Positions 9,801-17,588 of a stretch of DNA of 31,396 bases are shown one piece after another. This DNA is from Stramenopiles sp. TOSAG23-2 (taxonomy: Eukaryota; Sar). Location: contig LT649371.1 of assembly GCA_900128395.1 (NCBI GenBank), forward strand, positions 1-31,396, read 5' to 3'. Every line of letters begins with the position of its first letter. Position 1 is the first letter of the stretch. A model generated the notes under the pieces. The model saw nothing but the letters and a program-made list of their open reading frames with translations. It was not told where the DNA came from and did not search any database. Made by a program: the position numbers and the translations under genes.

Positions 9801-12800
9801 TTCATGTCCGGTCGCAATCTAGCATATGTCTCTTTGGCACTTGCCATCTCTTCAACAAATGTTTTTGCACTCTTTTTTATAGCGCTGCCAATTTTATTAT
9901 ATACATTGACGCCATTTTCTACAGTTTTGAGCGGTACAATCAAGCGCAAGTATGGCATAACTACATCAACAACTTCATCTTCACCTTGATACTGGTCGGA
10001 CAATTCATTAACTTCATCAACTAAGAGTACAAAACCTTTGTTCTCATCCTCTCTTTCACCAAGCTGAATCACACAAACAGCATCTTGTGATGTTGGTTGT
10101 CGCGCTACTTTATTAGTCCTCTGGTAATTATATTTGTTATCTTCGTTATCAACAGATAAGTAATCTAAAAGATTTAGATTAGTCAAATGAAAGTAAATTG
10201 CTTTTCGCACATGCCATTGAGTCTGGCGAAAATGTATGTCCTTGATTACTAGCTTGAAATCTTCTTTATCATCGTCAAAGACGTTCCTTTGTGAATTCTC
10301 GCTCATAAAGTTCTTTATATTTGGAGATTGAATCATAAATCCAATGTCTACAACATCGCATTTAATGTCAATAATCATCTCTTCTCGCTTCTGCAATGCC
10401 TCTTTAGCCCTTCGGGCACTTAATTCAAACTGTTCCTCTTTGTTCTTTATATCCAGTAAAAATCTAGTAATTTCGCTTCTTTTCTGTGGGTCTACTTCAT
10501 CTTTGAGCATGGACTCATATCTTTTTTTTTGTTCATCTGTGTTGCGTCTTTTCCTGGCTGAACTATTTTGTGCATTTTCATTTGGATTACCCTCAATTAC
10601 GCTTCCATTATCTTTCATTTCTCCAGTAGTTTTTTTAGCTCTTTCGTCGTTTTTTCTCTCCTTCTTTTCAGCGTGTTTCTTCTTCTTTTTTTTCTTCTTC
10701 TTCTTCTTCCCTTTCTTTTTTTTCTCCAATTCTTCAACATTAAAGTCATCTCTTTCGTCGTAACTTTCTCGAAGTGCGGTCCATGCAACATACCAGTGTG
10801 TATGCCACAGTATTAGTGCTTCAACTCCTTGATCAGAAAATTTTGAGTAAATTTTTGGTATAAACACAGATACGGCTTGTTTAGGCCATTCAGGGTGCTC
10901 TGGTATCCGGGAAGTGTACGTACGAAGTCTGATATTTTCAACACGAACCAACGTTTCACGCGATTGTGTACGTGTAGTTTCATTCGATTTAATTTGCGAA
11001 AGCTTCTGGTCGATAGTTGAATACGTATCACCACCCTCTTGATTCTGTTCACGATAATGCTCAACAACAATACTAAGGTATGGCAAAAGCATATCGTACA
11101 TATCAAACTCTGCTTTTTTTGCGCTTTCATCTTCCAGTAAATTAGGAACCTCTTTCGCGCCAGAAGATGTTGAAGTCGTTAAATCAAGAGCGCCACAATT
11201 TAACATCACAGCATACAGAACCTTGATCTTATTATTTTCTTCGCGGTGTACTGGCAATCTAATTTGCAAACCACCAGTTTTTTGATTGCCAATTTTTAAT
11301 TCGAGAACTAATTGTTGCGGCTTTTGCAACAAAATGTCAACTTTTGATTCATCAAATGATCTCCATGCTCTTCTTTGCTCTGTTTGTTGATGAAGTGCAT
11401 GTGTAGCAGTGTTTTTCGAAGATGCACGTTCTACAACTGATTGTATCTTCTTCTCGTACAACAAAAAAAAACTGCCCATTCTCATAATCATTTCTGTGCG
11501 TAGATTAACTTCTATACAAGCAACAGAAACTTTAATGGCTAACTTCGGCTGTGCTCTTTCTAATAAAAGTGGAGATCGATTGTGTCTGGTTTCAACGGTT
11601 TCATCTACGTTGACTTCATCTGACACATTTGTCAAACACTCTACCATAGCAACTGTAGCAGCTGTTGAGATTATATTAGCCATGTCCATTATCAAAGAAC
11701 TGATTCCAAGTATTGGCGGGCTCACTTTTGCATCTTTACTAGTTGCTTCTTCATTTTGTTTTTTTAATTTATTTTTTCTACTTGCGCTATGATATTTTGA
11801 TGTAATATGTACTTGTGGCTGTTCACGGTATTCCATGAGGACTAAAATAGATTCATTTCGCGTTCTATTGAGGCTATTCGCAGAACACCATGGATCAAAG
11901 TTATAAAAACGTGGGTTCCATTTATCTTTAATGAATTTAAGGAAATGCATTTCCATGTCATTCCATACTAACTCCTTCAATTCGCTAAATAAATGATGCA
12001 AAGTATCTTCGGTTTCCCCTTTAATTTGCTTTAACATTCCGTCATATTTACTTTTCCCCTGTGCTTCCTTGAGTTTTTTTTCGCCTTCTGTTCCAATAAC
12101 AAAGTTTAATGATTTTTCGCTTTTAATGTATCTTTTGACTATTTCTTTCGCTGTCTTCTTTCTATTTATCATAATTAAATCTTTTACGACTATTCTATCC
12201 CTGACACTGAATTCTGTAGTATCCTTCTCTAGCACTTCAAAGATATGCTTTATTACAGGCTTTTGACGTTCAAAATGTTCTACATCGATCCAAAATAGTA
12301 AGTTTTGTGAGCATCTTTGCTGTTTTTCCATGTAATCATAAAAATATCGAAAACGTATTTTTGATCGAATAACTTGTAAAAGTGTTGGATGCCATGATTG
12401 AGTGTTTTCTCGTAAAAATTCTTTTCGTAGAACCAAAGCTTCTACTGGGGCAGCATGCCGTCTTTGGATTTTTGTAATAGTATCTGGCTGGTTGTTGTCT
12501 GCCCTACGAATTATTTGCTCCTCCTTCGATTCGATAATAGAATGGTCTGTAATTTCTATGCCACCGATACTAAATTCAATTTTATCAACTTCTGGCTTTC
12601 GTAGTATGTGTAAACATGTAGTATCTGCTACAATTTCCTCCCTAGACTCATTATGTGTAACAAAAGTTATGGCAAGTTTTTTGATTATCAATGTCACATG
12701 TTGCATAATGTAATCAGCTGGAAGTACGCTTAACTTTTCGCCTTTCGGGTCGTAATTTATCTGACTAAATAAATCTGCTTTTTCCTCCATTGTTAAATTT

Positions 12801-15001
12801 TTTGTCAATCGCTGATCTTCCTCATTCATTCTTTGCAAGTTTAAGTCAGGGCGATGTGTAAAAAATGCACTATTTGTGTCAACGCCAGCACTTCCCATTG
12901 CAAAATTCAACAAATTGCTCGATTGTGTAGTTTTTAAATCTGTCGTTTGGTGCAAACCTGTTTTATTTTCAAGCTTTTCGTCTACAAATCCAAAAATAGA
13001 CCCCCTTTTCTTTCGCTGGCTTGGCTTAGATAGTTGCGTCCGATTTCGCTTGTAGTGCTCCAATTGCAATTGTGCATCTGCTATCCTACGAAATAACATA
13101 ATATCTGCAACTTGCAAATGGTCCCTTTCAATAGCTTCCATTTCATTTTTTTCTGCTCGTGAAAGAGGCATGCCATTTAATATTTGAACTTGTTTCTTGG
13201 CTGCTAGCGCAAGGTGAGGATCGTTTAATGTTATATGGCGGGATGCACCGTATGCTTCATCCAGTTCTTTTAAGACTTCTGAAGGCACCACCCACATTTT
13301 CCCATTTAACCTAGAGCGTTTGTATAATTCAATGTACCTCCCCCGCCGAACAATATATTCTTTTATAAATATCCATCTAGCTCTTTTTCTATTTTCACGC
13401 ATTTCATTTATAACAGCATCTCTAGCATAATGCCACCAATCCTTTACATGGTCTTTTGCTTCTACCTTCGATAATTTGCCAGTCTCTCTGAATTTCTTAA
13501 CGTTTCTTAAACTCAAATGTGGTCGCCATCCCGCCAACCGTCTTGCACGATCATATCGATCATACCTATTAATGAAAAGAATGAAAGACCTTATATGGCC
13601 AAATTGAGATTCCTGCAATTTTATATTTATTGCTTTTATTACTACTTCGAATTCTTTCTTAGGTGGGTCATCGGCATGTGCGATGTCATGTTTATTCATA
13701 GAATACCGAAGTGTAAAGTCCAATGGTTCCAATATATGTTGAAGCTGCTTCTCTATTAACATGGTCCACCTGTGAAATTCACATTTATCCGCCGGCCTTA
13801 CTATACCTTCCACTTCAATTTCATCATCCTCCTCTTTATCCTTATTTCCAATATTTACATTTTCTTGAATAAAATCAACAATAGACCTTCTTTTCTTCTT
13901 CTTACTTTGGTTTCCACTTTGGTTCTTATTAAAATTACTCTCCTTTGTTATATACGCATCATTGTCTTGAAAATAATCACTTGTACTATTTTTATAATTA
14001 TTACTATTTTGATTTTGTTCAAATTCATCTTCATCATCGTCGTCTACCTCTGGTGGATGTCGCAGCATGTTAAAGATTGCTGCAAAAGCTTTACCAAGTC
14101 TCTTTCTCGAACTAGATCCTTTCGTTCTATCTTGGTCATTCATACTGCTCTTCAAATCATCACCGTAATCCATTTCGTGTTCAGAATGGCTACTATAACC
14201 ATTTTCCCCGTCTTCATCAGACGTTTTTACTTTATATGTTGGCAACTCAGATATTCGACATGAATTTAAATATATTCGACATCCAGACACGGAAATAGAT
14301 TTTAACATCGATTTTCTCTGTGCTATATCCTCTCCTGGGAACGTTGGATCCTCAGAGAAATCCGATTGTAAAGCAATATTGTCGATAGCCAAAGCTGCTG
14401 TGTATTGATTTTTTTCATCGCTAGTGGTATCTTCAAATAAAACATGTACATGATTAATACGAACTTCTATTAGTTGCATAATTGAAAAAATGACTCTATC
14501 TACCAAGGAAACACTTTTTGCTTCATGTATACCACCCCAACGTTTTGCTTGCTGTTTTTCCCATCGCTCTTGCATTTTTTTTATTTCATTTAATTTTTTT
14601 TGCCATTTACTTTCTAGATCTTCTTCAGTTTCTTTTGTAAAATCAAAAGAGGATAATGGTTTTGATATTAGCCATACATCGTTTATTGTTAGGACAACTG
14701 GTTTTACAGTTAGTTTATCCCATGGAATTATAATTTTTAAACATCCAGCTATTCCTGATTCTACAGCAATGGGCAAATTTAAAAAGTCCAATGCACCGCG
14801 CTTTAATTCTAAGCCATACAATACGATTTCCCCTTGATAAAACTTCACTTTGAAATCATCTTGATTAATATATTTAAAAAAATCACCTAGATACCTATTT
14901 AAGAGAGTTGCTATTATTTTATCTCGGGCAATACCAAAATAATACAAAGGATTCAATAATTTTCCCAAATTTGTCCCAGCATTATTCGAAGATGACGCCA
15001 T
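6863..15001 (-). CDS. VPS13-family bridge lipid-transfer protein with embedded RGS-like domain
   Basis: 2712 residues in one uninterrupted frame (ATG 15001, TGA 6863). Residues about 20-115 are a chorein/VPS13 N-terminus: RDKIIATLLNRYLGDF, an FYQGEIVLYGLEL strand pair, and KIIIPWDKLTVKPVVLTI. Further VPS13 landmarks follow: LIEVRINHVHVLFEDTTSDE near residue 180, and AKDHVKDWWHYARDAV with a basic helical tract near residues 510-560. Such proteins form a hydrophobic groove carrying lipids between organelle membranes at contact sites. Residues about 878-1040 look like an RGS fold: FRYFYDYMEKQQRCSQNLLF, then WIDVEHFER, and a last helix LKELVWNDMEMHFLKFIKDK with PRFYNF-like ending. Other features are acidic low-complexity stretches (about 320-350), a run of mostly lysine near residues 1425-1445, and a C-terminal coiled coil (about 2640-2700). 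I did not recognise the VAB, ATG2-C or PH-like C-terminal modules of full-length VPS13, and the protein is shorter than typical ones. VPS13 kinship is firm; the RGS call rests on pattern reading. Confidence 0.9.
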   Translation of the reverse strand: MASSSNNAGTNLGKLLNPLYYFGIARDKIIATLLNRYLGDFFKYINQDDFKVKFYQGEIVLYGLELKRGALDFLNLPIAVESGIAGCLKIIIPWDKLTVKPVVLTINDVWLISKPLSSFDFTKETEEDLESKWQKKLNEIKKMQERWEKQQAKRWGGIHEAKSVSLVDRVIFSIMQLIEVRINHVHVLFEDTTSDEKNQYTAALAIDNIALQSDFSEDPTFPGEDIAQRKSMLKSISVSGCRIYLNSCRISELPTYKVKTSDEDGENGYSSHSEHEMDYGDDLKSSMNDQDRTKGSSSRKRLGKAFAAIFNMLRHPPEVDDDDEDEFEQNQNSNNYKNSTSDYFQDNDAYITKESNFNKNQSGNQSKKKKRRSIVDFIQENVNIGNKDKEEDDEIEVEGIVRPADKCEFHRWTMLIEKQLQHILEPLDFTLRYSMNKHDIAHADDPPKKEFEVVIKAINIKLQESQFGHIRSFILFINRYDRYDRARRLAGWRPHLSLRNVKKFRETGKLSKVEAKDHVKDWWHYARDAVINEMRENRKRARWIFIKEYIVRRGRYIELYKRSRLNGKMWVVPSEVLKELDEAYGASRHITLNDPHLALAAKKQVQILNGMPLSRAEKNEMEAIERDHLQVADIMLFRRIADAQLQLEHYKRNRTQLSKPSQRKKRGSIFGFVDEKLENKTGLHQTTDLKTTQSSNLLNFAMGSAGVDTNSAFFTHRPDLNLQRMNEEDQRLTKNLTMEEKADLFSQINYDPKGEKLSVLPADYIMQHVTLIIKKLAITFVTHNESREEIVADTTCLHILRKPEVDKIEFSIGGIEITDHSIIESKEEQIIRRADNNQPDTITKIQRRHAAPVEALVLRKEFLRENTQSWHPTLLQVIRSKIRFRYFYDYMEKQQRCSQNLLFWIDVEHFERQKPVIKHIFEVLEKDTTEFSVRDRIVVKDLIMINRKKTAKEIVKRYIKSEKSLNFVIGTEGEKKLKEAQGKSKYDGMLKQIKGETEDTLHHLFSELKELVWNDMEMHFLKFIKDKWNPRFYNFDPWCSANSLNRTRNESILVLMEYREQPQVHITSKYHSASRKNKLKKQNEEATSKDAKVSPPILGISSLIMDMANIISTAATVAMVECLTNVSDEVNVDETVETRHNRSPLLLERAQPKLAIKVSVACIEVNLRTEMIMRMGSFFLLYEKKIQSVVERASSKNTATHALHQQTEQRRAWRSFDESKVDILLQKPQQLVLELKIGNQKTGGLQIRLPVHREENNKIKVLYAVMLNCGALDLTTSTSSGAKEVPNLLEDESAKKAEFDMYDMLLPYLSIVVEHYREQNQEGGDTYSTIDQKLSQIKSNETTRTQSRETLVRVENIRLRTYTSRIPEHPEWPKQAVSVFIPKIYSKFSDQGVEALILWHTHWYVAWTALRESYDERDDFNVEELEKKKKGKKKKKKKKKKKHAEKKERKNDERAKKTTGEMKDNGSVIEGNPNENAQNSSARKRRNTDEQKKRYESMLKDEVDPQKRSEITRFLLDIKNKEEQFELSARRAKEALQKREEMIIDIKCDVVDIGFMIQSPNIKNFMSENSQRNVFDDDKEDFKLVIKDIHFRQTQWHVRKAIYFHLTNLNLLDYLSVDNEDNKYNYQRTNKVARQPTSQDAVCVIQLGEREDENKGFVLLVDEVNELSDQYQGEDEVVDVVMPYLRLIVPLKTVENGVNVYNKIGSAIKKSAKTFVEEMASAKETYARLRPDMKVTSLRSIKSLRRSRTDSTDNLKKSFSKRRFDDDTKAASEAPPNNGKEKISNNKFEMKDVHTLPASKRGIKHSIAMKLRVRSKTILLECKYDMEDPLVEFCINGIDFTQLKHGNTIPLSELLDKSSGASSVNDGIEPANLNSAQSDFQNIDMNRKDSLRGLSNEYFIQIGKILVKGSSKFDDNGSLYGILVYPSAVIKKVDISRREFKHKKEERKAKLEDTTSLQWDKFEAFVSRKNKSGVEMDKKLNDSGMDGSGQYGQNRYQSKRKKIASQKNEVIRKLLMISRTYVSLESETKHFEIDSDARTYQLKANQELFRKIEARIAELEAHIDPMTVAAISAYQRQIERIIGHLTVKTKEMIDKSASTIESNNDSGSKKGALDVIVEDQNDDAHIENGDSLGNDKNGNAKPIRISQQISVHVNISEKAVFLALVPSNKFNTSDFEEKQRDGILLFPDIELFQATAMETEVRVDILKPEIATRKNVSQEVYVTIQNVTLEDKTEAGKIHRKILKRIDDEDDDQPMLRLDISMPFHKGDPMSTSVEVNQICLVNLGRFLKEALALNPWINSAMKYPLHEDFLFGPPPPPNVYHFDNLSVNGSNIKVCIPVDSYSEEQLLAYVGKVVVKNQHMEHGIGGNKEHPYQRFHISCKDVEMDYYGYERLFNDFERDGVNSANDKYLEPTITNAVNEGYEEKTIMLLEAQTVNMQFNDMLTGYDREYSPVLMHVWLKCENIVAAMPEKAQQAMSYVLKRNNIEQSNLIQVFKFPPAPKTNINIRVATPFAEVKVYETPDPFPMHYVNQMANRVCGLQPIPSMMDDKTDNNDISSDDDTIKLNSSEDIVNRGNFDISKEGIKVPLTSLKWIGDMGEQLKNVGAKQRQMAQNAGRTRATGHGDESELDILNLKDEDTIDNLEDANKIILTLKLKTRALQEDLQRIKHEKETAQAHFGLQMQALGQKLSRKSAKAREALRGLLHDSNTKKST
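10671..10735 (-). repeat. lysine-coding low-complexity tract
   Basis: Inside the VPS13-type gene, AAG/AAA triplets encode a nearly pure lysine run broken by one glycine and followed by HAEKKERK. It resembles slippage-prone triplet expansion in a basic linker and could act as a nuclear/nucleolar-like or acidic-membrane binding patch. Long lysine runs can also stall translation in other eukaryotes. Confidence 0.8.
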
Positions 15002-15487
15002 CTTCCAACAATGAACAATTTTTCCGGGTATATGTGTCTATGTGTGTGTGTGTTTATGTTTATGTTTGCAACGTCTACGCTAGAGCAGGAATAAAAGCGT
15101 TAATGTTCAATAAAGATTATGAACTGCACAACTATTGATTCTATCTTCCAATTTCTAAAAAGATATACTGTCCGGATATGACATATTTTGGAGGTAAGTA
15201 CTTTTTGTGTAATTTTATTTTAATTTATTATTTATTATATTAATACATCATAGCAGTATATCGATATCGATAGTAGTCCTATAAGGTAAAAGTCTAGGAC
15301 CTAGATTAGTCCTATATATATAGGTATATATAGTATAGAAAAGACTCTTTCTTCCCGGAAAGAGTCTGACGACGCAGACTAATAGAAAAGGTCTAGTCTA
15401 ATAGTATAATAGGACCTTCCCTTAGCCGCTTTTTAGGTTTTAGGGTCACACACAGGCACACATTAAAAATTTAGTATGGGAATAGCA
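15002..15487. other. spacer upstream of the VPS13-type gene
   Basis: This holds the presumed promoter and 5' UTR of the VPS13-type gene and the 3' UTR of the small gene at 15.5 kb. It contains a GTGTGTGTGT tract near 15042-15052. A dense cluster of short palindromes at about 15270-15420 includes CTAGG-A-CCTAG, CCTATATATATAGG and the hairpin repeat copy B. No coding frame is supported. Confidence 0.5.
15342..15380. repeat. overlapping hairpins; hairpin repeat, copy B
   Basis: Two mutually exclusive stems share bases. Hairpin 1 is AGACTCTTTC (15342-15351), loop TTCCCG, GAAAGAGTCT (15358-15367). Hairpin 2 is AGTCTG (15363-15368), loop ACGACG, CAGACT (15375-15380). The right half matches the reverse complement of copy A at about 0.98-1.02 kb, except that each stem arm lacks 3 bases there present. 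Confidence 0.75.
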
Positions 15488-15767
15488 CTAAAACCTTATA
15501 ATTTCCTAAAAGTAGTAAATTTACACACATATATATATATACATCGTATTTTCCATCATCCAATGCAATTCCAATGCCTGGATCATAGTTCCAATATCTT
15601 TGTCGAATTAATGATGCCTGAGATAATGGTGTTGGTGGTGGTTTCTTTTTAAAGTTTTCCTTATATAATTTCAATAATTTTTTCTCCAATGCAATTGTTT
15701 CATATATTGGCGGTCGATCTTGCGGTGTTGGCCATGTACAAGTTTTAGACGATGGCGACGACGACAT
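15488..15767 (-). CDS. small basic protein of unknown function, probably one 37-nt intron
   Basis: I do not recognise it. From the ATG at 15767 the first 75 codons look like real protein: a Ser/Pro start, PPIYETIALEKKLLKLYKEN (amphipathic, basic helix), KKKPPPTPLSQASLIRQRYW and NYDPGIGIALDDGKYD. After that the unspliced frame becomes an AT-repeat-derived YIYMCVNLLLL tail to a stop at 15471. A 37-nt intron (15542 to 15506; GTATATAT...TTTACTACTTTTAG, with a CTAC branch-like motif) removes that tail and gives an 80-residue protein ending DEIIRF. No TM segment or signal peptide. The aromatic/Gly-Asp stretch RYWNYDPGIG looks conserved in style, as in small subunits of larger complexes, but no function can be assigned. 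Its start region is duplicated upstream, creating a short upstream ORF. Confidence 0.6.
15506..15542 (-). other. proposed 37-nt intron
   Basis: On the minus strand: GT(AT)n...GTAAATTTACTACTTTTAG. It is phase 0 between KYD and EIIRF. The length is not a multiple of three and the content is mostly AT repeat. It would be very short for a spliceosomal intron, though such lengths exist in some protists. Confidence 0.45.
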
Positions 15768-15909
15768 AATATGGTTTTCAATTTATGTTGTTGTATTATT
15801 AAAAAAAAATCTATTTCCAAATTTAACAAGTTTTAAACGATGGCAACGACGACATATTATTGTTTTCAATTTATGTTGTTGTATTATTTAAAAAAATCTA
15901 TTTCCAATC
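15738..15909 (-). repeat. 88-bp tandem duplication of the small gene's start region
   Basis: 15738-15825 and 15826 to about 15909 align with a few substitutions: ACAAGTTTTAGACGATGGCG against ACAAGTTTTAAACGATGGCA, then the shared GTTTTCAATTTATGTTGTTG and CTATTTCCAA. The unit covers the first ten codons and the 5' leader of the small minus-strand gene, so its start codon is copied exactly 88 bp upstream (15767 to 15855). Confidence 0.88.
15823..15855 (-). promoter_or_regulatory. 10-codon upstream ORF made by the duplication
   Basis: In the upstream copy the start codon at 15855 is intact and the reading is M-S-S-L-P-S-F-K-T-C followed by TAA (15823). It mirrors the true gene's M-S-S-S-P-S-S-K-T-C. 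If the leader is transcribed through here, this is a complete uORF that could reduce initiation at 15767. Whether the transcription start lies upstream of 15855 is unknown. Confidence 0.6.
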
Positions 15910-16127
15910 AACTATATTTTTATGATTATTATTTATTATAAAAATGTGTTCACATATTCGTTCTAATTACTTGTATTAATACATTAACGGATTACAAGGA
16001 TATTTGCCGGATTTCAAGGATATTTGCATTGAGATTATCAATTTAAGGGAATTATTTCATTCATATCTATACTATTGCTATTGGAGTCGACCACCTGGTG
16101 TTATACAATAGACGACTTTTCAAGGAT

Positions 16128-16150
16128 GCCATCTGGCCATCTGGCCATCC
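16128..16150. repeat. GCCATCTG short tandem repeat
   Basis: Two and a half units of the 8-mer GCCATCTG, ending GCCATCCC, at the start of the GC-richer block upstream of the ankyrin gene. Confidence 0.7.
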
Positions 16151-16330
16151 CAGTCCGGCCCAGGGATGTGCGGCTATAGCACTCCAGCACTCTCTGCTGC
16201 ATGCTGGCAAAAAGCGAAAGCTGGAAAGCCATCATGGAAAAAGCTATTTAATTATAATAAGCAATATTAGAAGAAATGAAAAAGAGTCTATAGATATGAT
16301 ATCATATAGAAACAGAGACATACCGAGAAG

Positions 16331-17482
16331 ATGGCGACTTTAGTATCAACAAATGTGTTTAATACCACGACTAAAGCGATATGCAATAACAACATGAAAA
16401 ATTTGCCAAAAAAACAAATGGCACGTCTTAAGAAAAAGATATTGAAAATGGCACAAAGTGGGAAAAATATTAATGACTTTAAAATTGCAATAGAAGAAAA
16501 TGCAGTTTACTTTTTAGATAATGATATATGTAAACATTTGTCCCATAGTGGTGAAACGTTGTTACATCGTGCTGTGCTTTCTGACAATATTGATATTGTG
16601 AAATATTTAGTAAATGAGAAACATATGGATGTTAATGAAAGAAACGATCAAATGAAAACTCCTTTGCATATAGCTGCCACTCATAACTCAATTCAATCTA
16701 TAAAATTTTTATTAAATGAAGGCTTAGCAAATCCTAGTGCAGTTCGTACATTTTCATGGACACCATTGATGTATGCAGCATCACGTGGGCATATAGACAT
16801 TGTGAAAATTTTAGTTAATGCAAATGTGAATATAGAAGATGTAAATAAAGAAAATATGACGGCTTTGTATTTAGCAAGCCGGGAAGGTTGGTATGATGTA
16901 GTAGTATATTTAATAAAATGCGGTGCGAACGTAAATATTGCATCTGGTACAACAAACCGAACACCATTGTTTTGTGCATTAATGAATGATCATCATGCAA
17001 TTGTTAAATATTTGATTCATAATACAAATATAGATATAGAAGGAAGGGATAGTAGCATGAATACAATATGGCATGAAATAGCTGCTTGCAATTCATTGAA
17101 TAGTTTTAAATTTTTTGTAGACAAAAATAATGTGAGTCGAATTAAAAGTTTAATTGATGTTAATTGTAAAAATAATATTGATCAACATCCAATACATCTA
17201 GCTGCTGCTGAAGGGCATTCTGAAATATTAAAATGTATGTTGAACATTAATAATGAATTAATAAATATTAAGCAAAGAGATGGTAATTCTCCATTGCATT
17301 TAGCATGCTGTCGTGGCCATATAAATGTTGTGTCAACATTAATTGACTTCAAGTGCGATGTGAATGCCAAAGGATCAAATAATAGGACTGCTTTAACTCT
17401 TGCAATGGGTTTTAAAAACAATCAAATCGCCCAACTATTACTTGATAATGGTGCAATCAGTACAAATAATATCATATATTAA
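16331..17482 (+). CDS. ankyrin-repeat protein
   Basis: 383 residues from the ATG at 16331. After a basic N-terminal helix region (LPKKQMARLKKKILKMAQSG, 25-44) come about nine ankyrin units starting near residues 73, 108, 142, 175, 209, 243, 284, 318 and 351. Clear consensus pieces are GETLLHRAV, TPLHIAATHNS, TPLMYAASRGHIDIVKILV, TALYLASREGWYDVV, HPIHLAAAEGHSEIL and SPLHLACCRGHINVVSTLI. The sixth unit (NTIWHEIAACNS) is degenerate and is followed by a longer linker. There is no TM, kinase, F-box or SOCS segment, so it is a stand-alone protein-binding scaffold, probably cytosolic or nuclear. Partners are not predictable. It ends about 100 bp from the convergent MFS gene. Confidence 0.9.
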   Translation: MATLVSTNVFNTTTKAICNNNMKNLPKKQMARLKKKILKMAQSGKNINDFKIAIEENAVYFLDNDICKHLSHSGETLLHRAVLSDNIDIVKYLVNEKHMDVNERNDQMKTPLHIAATHNSIQSIKFLLNEGLANPSAVRTFSWTPLMYAASRGHIDIVKILVNANVNIEDVNKENMTALYLASREGWYDVVVYLIKCGANVNIASGTTNRTPLFCALMNDHHAIVKYLIHNTNIDIEGRDSSMNTIWHEIAACNSLNSFKFFVDKNNVSRIKSLIDVNCKNNIDQHPIHLAAAEGHSEILKCMLNINNELINIKQRDGNSPLHLACCRGHINVVSTLIDFKCDVNAKGSNNRTALTLAMGFKNNQIAQLLLDNGAISTNNIIY

Positions 17483-17588
17483 ATAAAATATGTACGAATA
17501 TGATCATATATGTTTTATTATAATTTAATTTACGTGTTTTATTATATATAAAAGAAAATAACGACACTAACGATATAATTTTAATATA

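Larger units (their letters stand above)
15768..16330. promoter_or_regulatory. divergent promoter region
   Basis: A 563-bp spacer between the small gene (minus) and the ankyrin gene (plus). It contains the 88-bp duplication, a 20-bp tandem pair (15991-16010 and 16011-16030, both with CAAGGATATTTGC), an 8-bp repeat GCCATCTG at 16128-16150 and a GC-richer block at about 16120-16240. The block also holds CCACCTGGTG (16091). The block is not convincingly coding in any frame. Confidence 0.45.

Noticed and set aside
10344-10816. Long plus-strand frames (Phe/Ser-rich) within the VPS13-type gene
   Set aside because: They are complements of the Lys/Glu-rich tract of the real gene, with no independent features.
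15181-15260. GGAG|GTAAGTAC, a strong 5' splice-site match on the plus strand
   Set aside because: No convincing coding exon precedes it (only ATG-ACA-TAT-TTT-GGA) and no exon with protein-like content follows.
16098-16343. 81-codon plus-strand frame overlapping the ankyrin gene start
   Set aside because: It begins at a GTG, its composition follows the GC-richer repeat block, and it overlaps the well-supported ankyrin start in another frame.
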